From NCBI GenBank assembly GCA_949358305.1, contig OX442318.1, positions 13,312,517 to 13,376,516 on the forward strand: 64,000 bases of DNA. Reading direction: 5' to 3'. The notes beneath the pieces were generated by a model. The model was not told the origin of the DNA. It saw only the letters and a program-made list of their open reading frames with translations, and made no database searches. This DNA is from Strigamia acuminata. Taxonomy: Eukaryota > Arthropoda > Chilopoda > Geophilomorpha > Linotaeniidae. Positions 22,993 to 33,062 of this stretch are shown here, in pieces (the first letter of the stretch is position 1; every line of letters starts with the position of its first letter). Both the position numbers and the translations under genes were made by a program.

Positions 22993-25900
22993 TTATCGAT
23001 TGTTTGAGACAATGGCCGGAGTCGCTTTTTGTTTTCCGACGAGTTTCCCGTCTTTTATGAACGGGTTTGGCTTGTGTCGGCGCATACCGTATATTTTATC
23101 AGGTTTGGGGATTCCTGTAGTCTTCTTTTTGTTTGATTGCTTTCCTTTTTTAGGAGATTCTGCGACTATTTCCTCCCTCCCCGAAATCTCATCCGGGGCG
23201 TCGGCCACTTCGAGTAACTCATCTTGAACTAAATTGGTTGGGCCAGTTTGTTCATCTAAAAACATGTCGCGAATAATTGGATTTTTCGCTGGTTTCGTCT
23301 GATATTCCGTCCAAGCCTCTTGAGGAAACTCAGGTAAGTATGGAGTTAATTCTCGGGCGTGGATCGATCTAAAATTAACGTTGTCTGCCAATCTTTTTAG
23401 CTTGAAAGCGTTTCCGCCGTGGGCTTCGAGTATGACGTACGGGCCGTCGCGTTTGTCTGCTAAGCCTGCGTGGATCCCCTTATCGGCGCTGGACTGAATA
23501 TGTGTGTCTTTCCAGACGAGGTCATTGACTTTAAAATTGCAGAAGGGCCGATCCTTTCCAGCAATGCTAATACGATCTCTCATGTCGAATATGTGTGACA
23601 TCATGTGCTGATAAGTGGCCGAAATTATTTGCTCCAGTCTGTCGACATAAATATGAGGCTTCTCAGGATCAATTTCCAGTATTTCCTCCGGTATTCGTGG
23701 GTCCCAGGGTACTCTGAGTTCCCGAGCGAAGTTTAGAAACGCGGGAGAAAATTTGCGGTTCCTTGAGATCGTTGTGCGGATGCTGAAGGCAATTTCACGA
23801 AGATATTCGTCCCAGCTGGAGTGAACATCGGTGAAAATTGCTAGTGCATATTTTATATCGCGATTTAACCTTTCGACGGGATTGGCCCGTGGATTATAGG
23901 TTGATGTATATGATGTCTCGATGTCGAATTTTTTACAGAAGTCTTTATACAAATTTGACGCGAATTGTGGTCCATTATCGGAGATTAATTTTCGAGGGAA
24001 TCCAAAATGAAGCGCCACTTCGTACAAACATCGAATGATTTTTTGCTTAGTTGGTCTCTCCATTGGAAAGAGTTCGGGCCATCCAGTCGCGACATCCATG
24101 ATTACTAATATATATTTGTTTTTATTGGATGACGTGGGTTTTGGGCCCATTAAATCCACGCTCCAGCAATCGAAGGGTGCGAAAGGGCCAAGTGAGATTC
24201 TCTCGTAGTTCTTGGGCGTCCTCGGCTTGCACGCTTGGCATCTGGGGCAGTGATGAATAAAACGAACAATATCTCGGGTCATTTTTGGCCAGAAATAAAG
24301 TTGATTTGCTCGGTAGATCGTTCTGGCCACTCCAGAATGTCCGGCGAGCGGGTGTCCGTGGACCATCCACAGAAACCTTGTCAGCAGACTCCTGGGTATA
24401 ACGACTTTCATCGAAGTTCCTGTCTCCGTCAGATCATCGCGGAAATTCGGGTGGTGTTTTAGTAGAAGTCCATCCTCGATTAAGTACGTGGAGGCTTCTC
24501 TTTCGAATTCTTCACGTTGGATTTCGTCGAAATTCTCGTCGGGAAATATTTTATCTGTGATGAAGTCTCGATAAGTTTTACAGAAGTCGTCTGCCATCTG
24601 GGCGGCTATTAATTCGTCCCTGGTGGGCGGTTTGCTATTCGTCCCCTTGCTTACGTGGGCGACGAATGCTCGAACGTACTTGTCGGAGATTCGAGGTTCT
24701 ATTGTTAGCTCATAATTTGGGTGAGCGTCCTTGACCGACTGGTACGCTCGGAGCCAATAACTGTAATAATTCTGGTCTCCTGACTCGAGTTTCTCCTTGG
24801 GTAATTCGTTTAGCTTTTTAAATTCCCATTTTCGGACGGGGTTCGGACAGTAGAAGAGGCGTGAGTCGTCCTCTCCGCAGTCGGTCTCGTCTTCGGGGTC
24901 TGAAGCTGGGGCTCGTGAGAGGGCGTCTGCCACGACGTTGAATTTTCCGGGTCGGTATTCAATGATTAAGTCACAAGCCATTAATTCTAGCTGCCAGCGA
25001 GCCATTCTTCCGGACGGTTCCTTCAACGCCATTAACCACTTTAGTGCTTCGTGGTCAGTTTGTACGTTGAACTTGGTAAATTCCAGGTATGGTCTGAATT
25101 TTCGGATTGCCCAGACGACGGCTAGACATTCTAACTCTGTCGCATTATAATTCTTTTCGGCTGCTTGTAATTTCCGGCTGATGAACATCGTCGGGACCTC
25201 TAACACTACTCCGTCGATGTCATGCTTTTGAAGCAACGCAGCACCTAGGCCAATTCGACTGGCGTCGGTGTGAAGAGTGAATTCTCGATTAAGATCTGGT
25301 AGGGGAATTCGTTTTACATCGATCAGCATTTGTTTTATTTTGTTAAACGATGTTTCGCAGTGGTCAGTCCACTCGAAATCTTTATCGTTGCGTAACAGAT
25401 CTGTGATGGGCGCCGCGACGTCTGCCAAATTTGGGAGCAATCGATTGAAGAAATTCACCATGCCCATGAAACGTTGGACTCCTTTTACATCTTCCGGGGC
25501 GGGGAACTGGCTAATCGCCTGGGTCTTTTTCGGGTCGATGGATAGGCCACCTGTTCCGACTGTGTAACCCAGGAATGCCAATTCTTTGCGGCAAAATTTA
25601 CTTTTCCCTGGATGAATGTTTAGACCGGCTTTTGTGAGTCGCTCCATGACGTCATTCACGTGCATCAGGTGATCTTCAAAAGTTTGGGAGACTATGACTA
25701 TATCATCGAGGTAAGCCCATGCGTATTTGTGTAAGGCATCGCCGAGAACTTTTTCTATTAGTTTTTGAAAGGTGGCGGGTGCGTTTACTAACCCGAAGGG
25801 CATTACATTAAACATCAGTCGACCCTGTGGTGCCCAAAAAGCTGTTTTCTCTTTATCCTCTTCCCGCAATTCAACCTGCCAGTAACCCTTGGACAAGTCC

Positions 25901-27098
25901 ATGGTCGTGACCCAGTTAAATGGGGCGAGCTCCCGTAGAATCGCTTCTATTGACGGCATTTGGATGGGGTCGATGACGGTTATGGCGTTTAAAGGTCTAT
26001 AATCGATGCAGAGGCGCGGTTCGGAGCCTGGTCGCATGACGAGGACAATCCTCATTCCATATTCTCCGATGGCGTGCGACACGATCCCTTTTTCGAGCAA
26101 CTCGTTGCACATCGTTCTTACGATATGTCTCTTTTGGGGATTCATAGTTTTAAAAGGTACTCGCACCGGTTTTCCCGTAACCAATTCGATCTCGTGCATT
26201 ACGTAACTAGTCTTTCCTGGATCTTTATTTAAGTTCTTCGAGTGCTTCTTGAGCATTTCCTCGAGGAGTTTCGTTTGTTCTTCTCCAAGATTGGCGTCCA
26301 TGGCCAGATTATGTATTAAATTCTCCTCTTGGAGGATAGTATTAAACGACTTAAAATTATAGTCTTGGATGAACTTCTTAATTTCGCCTCCTCCCCATTC
26401 CTCGTCGTCCTTAGCTTTGTCTAGGAGTTCCGGAGGTATTATGGGTAGTCGTGGGTCCTCGTGGTTGTCGATGTAATTCCACGAACGTGTGACTGGGTTG
26501 GGCTGGATGTTCATCCGTTCCATCAAATCCATTCCTATCAGCAGGATTGTGTCTCGGGTTGGTAACACGATGAAGAAATGCTTAATCGTGCCTCCTTCCC
26601 ATACAAAATCGGTTGATAACGTCCCCACTGCTCTAACTTCTCCCGCTGCCGTAAGAACTCGAATATTCTCGTTCATTCCCCGTAATTTTTTCTGTATTTT
26701 TTCTTCGAGTGATTCGAATAAGTCGGTGGAGATAAACGACTGATCCGCTCCCGAGTCGAGTAGTCCCATTAACACCTTTTTGCCGAAAGAGACTGGTATT
26801 TTAGCCAGTACGCTCTTCGCTTCTGTTGATAGGTTGCAACGAAGTATTCGCTTTTTAAGAGGATTGGCCCCTTGGTCAAGCGGCAAAGTCATGAAAGCGT
26901 TGGCTATACCGTCTTCGTCTCTAATTTCGAATTTCCGTTTTTTGGTTGGAGTTGTGACTTCCTCGTTGGCAGCTTCCTCGAAAAATTCCAACAATTTTTT
27001 CATTTCTTTAATTTGTTTTTCCACCAGTGTAAGGTCCATCGTTTTCGAAGTTATCGCGAGCGGATGTGGAATCACTTTTGTTCCGCCCGCGAGTTCCA
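22993..27098 (-). CDS. Ty3/gypsy Pol polyprotein (frameshift product)
   Basis: About 1,360 codons after the frameshift; the pol frame is open from the slippery site at 27099-27105, and the first ATG inside it is at 27039. Counting from 27075, landmarks are protease DSGA (about 107), RT YLDD (about 457), RNase H HTDAS (about 600), integrase HHCC zinc finger ending CPRCQAC (about 942), D,D,E residues in VDLMGP (about 975), SDNGPQF (about 1031) and NPVERLN (about 1065), then a GPY/F module (DGPYVI). No chromodomain is evident. It matures by protease cleavage and carries out reverse transcription and integration. The frame is intact. Confidence 0.94.
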
Positions 27099-27105
27099 GT
27101 TTTTT
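27054..27105 (-). promoter_or_regulatory. -1 ribosomal frameshift signal: slippery site plus hairpin
   Basis: On the minus strand A AAA AAC (27105-27099) is aligned with the gag reading frame (codons ACA AAA AAC). Slipping back one base enters exactly the pol frame. Six bases further an 11-bp stem can form between TCGCGGGCGGA (27092-27082) and TCCGCTCGCGA (27064-27054), with one G-U pair and a 17-base loop. Heptamer, spacer and stem together match the known architecture of -1 frameshift signals. The gag stop codon (27074-27072) lies in the loop. Confidence 0.88.
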
Positions 27106-29918
27106 GTCATACTGTCGAATTTGGCGGTGAGTTCCTTCAAGATTTTTTCTTGTTCCTTCGCGAGCAATTTCACTAGCTCCTCACGCTCTGCGGCCTTGTC
27201 GTCGGCTTTTTTCTTTGCCAGTTTTGGGCAGGCCTGACGCCAGTGGCCGTCTTCGTTACAGAAATTACAAGGGCTTTTCTTCTTTCCCTCCCGCTCAAAA
27301 GGTTTTTTGGGGTAGTCCTTCTTCTCGGAAGTCGCCTCTGTTTTCGGGTTGTGGTGTTCCGATTTTCTGGACTTCATCTGAGGTCGGTAGCTGGGCGCCA
27401 GTTCCTTCCCCATGTTTGCGTGTACCACATCGTTGATACCTTCGTCAGCCTCATCGCTTTCCGAGAATTGCTCAGAGTCTTCGCTTACTTCGTCTTCCGA
27501 CTTTTCCTCGGCGGCGTTAGTTTGCGTGCGATAGGCCTTATTCGGAGGTGGTAAAGGGTTAGAAGCTTGTTGGTTTTTCTTTGAGGGGAGTGGCTCTATA
27601 CTTCCGTTTAGATAATTTCGCGATTGGAGCAGCTTAGTGGAGTCTATGCTGCGCTCCTGTATTCGTTGCTGTCGGGCCACTCCTAGAGCTCGCTCTTCTT
27701 TTGTCAGATTTTCGTTATACCGAGCATTTACTTCGGTGTGTTTCTTCTCGACGAAAGCTAGGATGGCTTTGAAATTATCCCCTTTAGGAGCGTTCATTTC
27801 TCGTAGGACTTTGGTTGCGGTTTCGTTTAGTCCTTGTTCGAAGAGAGCTTTCTGAGCGTGTTGGTCAAATGGTTTGTCCATTTCACGGAACAGGCTGTCG
27901 GCTCGTTGTACGTATTCCCTCAGAGTTTCCCCGGGAGCTTGCTTCATAGAGCTTACTCTTTTCTGGATTTCTTGGCTCGTCTCGCCATATTGATTGTGGA
28001 ACTTTATGACGAAATCTTCCCAGTTTCGGGGTTGGACATCAGCGTACCAGTTTCGGGCCCGGTTGATCAGCATTTCTGGTATTCCGCGTGCAACCATTTC
28101 GTCGGGTTCCGCTCCTAAGCGATTAATCGTCAGGGCGACTTCGTCCAAAAACAAGTTGCCGGCGTTCCAGGATCCGTCGAACTTAATTAGTCTCAGGGTC
28201 GTCCACTTGATGTTGTTATCCTTGCGAGAATACAGCCATCGGTCTGCGGAGTAACGTTTCAACAATCCTTCGCTTCGATCGTCCTCCTCGGTCTCTTGGC
28301 CACGGCTTTGTTGAAGTTTTTGGTCCATGGCCTGAAGGAGTTCGTCTTTCATCGTCCGTAGTTGGTTGCTTAGCGAGTCAGTCTCACTAAGCAGCGGTGA
28401 TGATCGTGGATTGTCGGAAGGGAGGCTTGGGTAATGCGTACCGTTGCCCGTCAGTCCGAACTGATTGTGTTGGAACGACGTTTGCCCTGATGATCCCGCG
28501 GTGTTCGGGTTATTCGTGAGGTCTTGCGCTATGGTTGAGTTATCTGGGTTCGCTTTCTCTGGAGCGGAGGTTTGGCTCAACTTTGTTCCGGGCGGTATCA
28601 GATCGTCCAGTCGGGTCCCCGTGAGGCCTTCGTTCGTTTTTTTGATAAAAACGTAGGAATCTCTCCCAGCATACGCTTCGGCGGCGTGCTTCTTTTCGAG
28701 GTGATTTTTAACTGCGTTAATCTCCTCGAGCGTCGGCATGGCCAGTTTATTTTGACCTACTTCGTTGCGTATTTGATTCTTCTGATTTATACATCTGATT
28801 AGTTCTGCGTTAGGGTCGCCTGGGTTGTTATTACTGGTTTGGCCAGTTTTCATTGCGAATGAGTTTTTTATTGCCCATGATTGTGCGCCCTGATTATTCC
28901 TCCTATCCTGTATAAACGCCTCGTACAGTTCTCCTTTGACTTCGTCCGATTCGTTCAAGATGCTATCTAGTCCGTTGACTCGGATACTGCCGTGAGATGC
29001 TTGAGAGTCGATACTTTCGCTGTCTGACGTTGCTTCGCCGCCGGTCTCGGACTGCTGTCGATCCGCTCCGACCCGACGTCGTTTCTCCCCGCGTCTGGCC
29101 GTGTTTTCTGCCGATCGTTTTTCAGTCCTCTGATTTACTAGGTCGATTACTCGGCTTAGCTCTGCGTAGGGATCCTTGCCCTGGTCGATCTCGATGCCGT
29201 GTGCGCAAGCTACTCGTGTTACTTCTATTGCTTTGGCCACCAGCTCCTTAGCTGTGTGAGACCGTTCTGGGGAGCTCTGTACGGAGTTTGGCTCCGAATG
29301 CTGGCTTAACCCGTTGCTTGGTGGCCGGATCTGGCAGTCCCTTGCCATTTCTCGTTCGATTATTTTCTGCTTCGCGAGCAATTCTCGAGCCAGCTCGCGC
29401 TCCAGTGCCATTTGTTTAGCTTGGTGTTCTTGTGCCAAGCTCTGTTCCATGGCAGCTAATTTCTCGCGATGCTCTCTGGCTAAATCTTCCATCAATTCGT
29501 TTTTCTTCTTCTCTAACGCGACTGTTCTTGCTTGGTCTGCGCGGGCAGCCTCGTTGATAATTGCGGCACTTGTGTTTGCCGCTTTATTTAGAAGAGTCAT
29601 TAGATCCATTTCACTGGGATCCTTTTCGACTGGTCTTGGGCTTTTCAATCCGAATCGAGGGTTTTCGAACGATTTATTTAGTCCGTTTTCTTCGTGAGAG
29701 CTTCCTGATCCTTCGAATTCGCCTCCCGTAAACGGAAGTTGTCTTGCAAGGGGAAGGCTTTCACTTGATGATTCCGTTGAAACTTTAGTCGAGTTAGTCT
29801 CGACTTCTGGTTCCACGTGGTTCGCTTCTTCCGCTTTTTGGCGTTCGATTTCTTCGGCTTCTTTTCTATCCTTTTCGTCGTTACGCCTTTTTCTATCTTC
29901 TGCGGTAGTTTTTGTCAT
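27072..29918 (-). CDS. Ty3/gypsy Gag
   Basis: 948 residues. Long charged N-terminal region with repeated AREH/ALER/QEHQ-type helices (about residues 115-190, likely coiled coil), then a retrotransposon Gag core (from ADRWLYSRKDN through WYADVQPRNWEDF and YGETSQEIQKR), and a C-terminal zinc knuckle CNFCNEDGHWRQAC of the CX2CX4HX4C type. It would form the particle and bind the RNA. At 948 residues it is longer than usual for this family because of the N-terminal extension. It overlaps pol and feeds it by frameshifting. Confidence 0.92.
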   Translation of the reverse strand: MTKTTAEDRKRRNDEKDRKEAEEIERQKAEEANHVEPEVETNSTKVSTESSSESLPLARQLPFTGGEFEGSGSSHEENGLNKSFENPRFGLKSPRPVEKDPSEMDLMTLLNKAANTSAAIINEAARADQARTVALEKKKNELMEDLAREHREKLAAMEQSLAQEHQAKQMALERELARELLAKQKIIEREMARDCQIRPPSNGLSQHSEPNSVQSSPERSHTAKELVAKAIEVTRVACAHGIEIDQGKDPYAELSRVIDLVNQRTEKRSAENTARRGEKRRRVGADRQQSETGGEATSDSESIDSQASHGSIRVNGLDSILNESDEVKGELYEAFIQDRRNNQGAQSWAIKNSFAMKTGQTSNNNPGDPNAELIRCINQKNQIRNEVGQNKLAMPTLEEINAVKNHLEKKHAAEAYAGRDSYVFIKKTNEGLTGTRLDDLIPPGTKLSQTSAPEKANPDNSTIAQDLTNNPNTAGSSGQTSFQHNQFGLTGNGTHYPSLPSDNPRSSPLLSETDSLSNQLRTMKDELLQAMDQKLQQSRGQETEEDDRSEGLLKRYSADRWLYSRKDNNIKWTTLRLIKFDGSWNAGNLFLDEVALTINRLGAEPDEMVARGIPEMLINRARNWYADVQPRNWEDFVIKFHNQYGETSQEIQKRVSSMKQAPGETLREYVQRADSLFREMDKPFDQHAQKALFEQGLNETATKVLREMNAPKGDNFKAILAFVEKKHTEVNARYNENLTKEERALGVARQQRIQERSIDSTKLLQSRNYLNGSIEPLPSKKNQQASNPLPPPNKAYRTQTNAAEEKSEDEVSEDSEQFSESDEADEGINDVVHANMGKELAPSYRPQMKSRKSEHHNPKTEATSEKKDYPKKPFEREGKKKSPCNFCNEDGHWRQACPKLAKKKADDKAAEREELVKLLAKEQEKILKELTAKFDSMTKNWNSRAEQK

Positions 29919-29990
29919 TTCTTACGATATAATGATCGATCGAAAGATCCCGGTTATTATTTAAAGTATTGTCTTAAGGTTAGCAAATCT

Positions 29991-30008
29991 ATCCCGGACA
30001 GACCCCCA
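29991..30008 (-). other. Primer-binding site, tRNA-Pro-like
   Basis: Two bases inside the 5' LTR, the minus strand reads TGGGGGTCTGTCCGGGAT. This equals the well-known tRNA-Pro-type site except at three central positions, so tRNA-Pro is the best guess. Confidence 0.65.
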
Positions 30009-30010
30009 CG

Positions 30011-30641
30011 TGTCGTGATTCGACTTTGTGGTTAAAGATAATAAATAATACACTCGGGAATACAATATATTTCAAATACTGCTTTATTAAAACACGCTTA
30101 CTAATACAAATATAAGTCAAGATGTTTCCTGTGTTGGTCCTCGGATTCGGCTGCGAATACGAGTTGCCGCTAAACAATGGCGGATCCAATTGTTTAGTCC
30201 TACGCGTGGTCTATGTTTGTTGTCTAGGGTATTTCCACGTGTTATTATGAACACGCGAGAATTCGCTTTCTCGTGCGAATTAAACGAATATCGTTCGAAT
30301 ATTTATTCTAGCGTAGATTGGCTACGCTAAATAAATGTGGCTGTTGTACAGTTGAAATGGTCAGCGGGCACCGGTCCTCGATCAATCCGTGAAACGGCCT
30401 GAAAGGTGAGGTAAATGGTGCTCTTGCTGAAATGTGGTAACTGTAGTGTCGTTTCCGGTCAAGCATTGGCTATATATATTAACCGGAAATGACGTCATAT
30501 GCAAATCCTTCTGATTATGCAGGTTCGCAGAAACACGAGACTAGTCAGTCTAGTCGGTATTTCTAGCGCGCTCTAGTGGCGAGTATTAGTAACACAATAA
30601 TCACCGCTAATTACTTCTTCAGGTGATGCTGAATCACCACA
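30011..30641 (-). repeat. Ty3/gypsy 5' LTR with promoter signals
   Basis: 631 bp, the upstream LTR of the minus-strand element. A TATA-like TTAATATATATAGC on the minus strand lies near 30470-30485, and AATAAA (minus strand) near 30085, consistent with U3 promoter and polyadenylation roles. Confidence 0.93.
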
Positions 30642-31243
30642 AGTGTATCATTGTAATCACCAATTTGTGTTGAAAGACATTTTATGGACCTTGATTTCTA
30701 CACCAATTCATGGAACTGGGTTGAGGACTGTTAAAATCCTGACTTTTTCAAGTGTTTCCAAAGACCCAACACAAATAATTAAGTGTGCTTATCAATTTAT
30801 GCTTTACATATCAGTAGACATAAAATACCGGTACATTTTTCATTTGTTAAACCTTTTCATTGTTACTATAAAATAAGCAGGATTTGAGAAGAATATATTT
30901 ATCAAATTTAAAATCTTAATGAATCCAATACAAGTACTAGTTTTTTGTATTGTTTAATCTTCTTACTAGCAACATTGCGGGATGGAATAAAAAATTTATT
31001 GCAGCTAACACAGAAAGGCCAAGGGTTAGACTAAAAATATTACCCACATCTGAAACTAATGCAACAAATGAATATTTAAATTCTTCAGTGATTGTTTCTA
31101 CTTTATTGGTATTTAAAGTAACTATTATTCCTGTTGTGCCAGCTATAAAAGAAGCATAATTAAAGTCGTTTATTTTGTAGAATGGTTGTTTGCAAGGTGG
31201 TGAGCAGAAGCATTGTTTTTCAACATCAATTATATTACAGCTT

Positions 31244-31377
31244 AGGCAATAAATGTTGTTTAACTATAGGCTTGTCCAATTAATTTAATATTTACTAGTA
31301 CTTAAAAGAAAAACCAGGTGGAGGGCTTGACCTCTACTTATGGTCTAGCCCGAGACCTGACCCCCAGTCCAATTTTA
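31244..31377 (+). repeat. DIRS left inverted terminal repeat
   Basis: 134 bp from AGGCAATAAATG to CCAATTTTA, identical by eye to the reverse complement of 36254-36387. The outermost 13 bases (31231-31243) are unique to this end. Confidence 0.93.
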
Positions 31378-31474
31378 CTAGCCAAGTTCTCCACACGTGA
31401 TTTTTCGCGTTCAAGAAAATTTTGGCTATTTTTTAGTTTTATATCGCTTTTTTGCACTTTGACTACCTTTTACG

Positions 31475-33062
31475 ATGAGCCCTACTAAAGTTAGAGGTAA
31501 GAAGACAGCAGATGACTCTTTAAGCTCCAAAAAAGCACGACCACCGCGTGGTCGCACCAACACCACTAAGCCTATCACCACCACCACGCGTGTTGAAACT
31601 CACCACGAGCCCATCGCGCCGCCTTCCTCGTCCCAATCGAGGATCCTATTAGATGGTTCCATCGTTCCCACACCATCAGATGAAACGATAGAACGCCTTG
31701 ACGAATCTTTTGGAAACGATGATGTACGGGATCCGAGAGGGCCCGACTTTACCGCCTCGCAAGTCGCGAATAGTCAGGCGCCCGACTTGGGACTTTCTTC
31801 CCAGGCCATCGAGAAGCTCATCTTTATGGCTTTCTCGCAGAATCAGACAGGTGGGGCCCCTCTTCAGCGGGAGGGGTCTACCGAATTGCCAAAAATGTCT
31901 CGATCTCGTAGAGACGAGTGGGGCACATTTCAGTCTGAAAATCAAGTAAGTAATTCTCATGCGGAATTGTAGATAAAATTCTCACTCTTGTTACTGACTG
32001 GTTGTAGTCAGATGTTTCAGAGTATGATTCCGACCGTTCGTCACGCTCTAGCTCGTCAGACGATGAGCGAGAATTTTCCGCAAGACTGTCTCGTAAGGAC
32101 CGTGAAATTATACGTCTCCGACGAGAACTCGAGAAAAGGGACAAACCGCACGCCAAATCGCGAAAATCGCCGTCTCGAAAGGACGAGGAATCCGACCGAT
32201 CGTCGGACGACTCCGATGATCTCGAAGAAGATGCGCCTTTTCTCCACGAATCGTCCGCCAAGGAAATAGTTCGAATTTTGAGCAAACCAGTTTCGACGGC
32301 CAAAAATAACAGTTTTAAGGCCGATTTTCCGTGCCCGACTCGACAGGTTCCCTTTTTGAAAAAGAAGAAAATGGACGAAGATGTGGAGGCCTATGTGGGG
32401 GCACGAAACACGTCCTTTTCCATTCCGCGAGAACGTTTTTTGCGTCGCTTAAACGGCATGATGGCGCGCGTTGGGTCGATTACGGCAAGAATCTACGATC
32501 GTTCGTCAACAAACGACCCCATGAACAAAGACGAATTGCTTTACGCCAACAAAGCCATTTTTCAACAAGTTCGAAATGCTATGAACGCAATTAGCGACGA
32601 ACGACGTTTCAATGTCGTTCAAGGTTTGGGTACGAAGAAGTCCGACATGGTGAAGCATTTTCGAAATTCGGAGGGAGACACTCTTTTTCAAGGGCAATTT
32701 TTTGAGAGATTCAGTAACCCATATTTTCGATACAAAAAATTTAAGAGCCTTACAACTTATTGTTTTTCCTTGCAGAAAAGCAAGCCGACCAATTCGCATC
32801 AGTGGACAGAGCGAGAAGTAAAAATCCCGCGAAGGGTCCTCGTCGCGATAATCGATTCCGCCGTGGTTTTAGTCGCCCCGTCGAGAGTTTTCAGCGCAGA
32901 GATTATTCCCACACACGACCGGACGACAGAGATCAGAGTAGAAGCTTTCGTAACCCGGATTACAACAAAGGGCAGCAACAGCCCTTTCGTAAAAACCCCT
33001 TCCCCAGCAACCGGGGAAGGGGTCGTGGCGGCTTCACTAGAAACGGTAACGGCTTGGTGTAG
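31475..33062 (+). CDS. DIRS Gag, spliced
   Basis: Three exons: 31475-31945, 32008-32713, 32776-33062. The introns (31946-32007 and 32714-32775) are both 62 nt, GT-AG, phases 0 and 1. The joined frame has 487 residues: a basic Ser/Lys-rich start, an acidic Ser/Asp/Arg-rich middle (DSDRSSRSSSSDD), a globular part (YVGARNTSF...), and an Arg/Gly-rich end (NRGRGRGG). Without splicing the first exon stops at 31972. A Gag of this make-up with an RG-rich tail is usual for DIRS elements; the introns are my inference from frame, borders and length. Confidence 0.72.

Larger units (their letters stand above)
18880..30641 (-). mobile_element. Ty3/gypsy LTR retrotransposon, full length, three ORFs
   Basis: An 11,762-bp element on the minus strand with two 631-bp LTRs that appear identical by eye, a 4-bp target duplication AGTG (18876-18879 and 30642-30645), a primer-binding site, and gag, pol and a third spliced ORF. 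The empty site can be read in unit A at about 8920 (ACTTGAGTGTATCATTG), which confirms the insertion. Order protease-RT-RNase H-integrase places it in Ty3/gypsy (Metaviridae type). Identical LTRs and open frames make it a very recent insertion. Confidence 0.96.
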
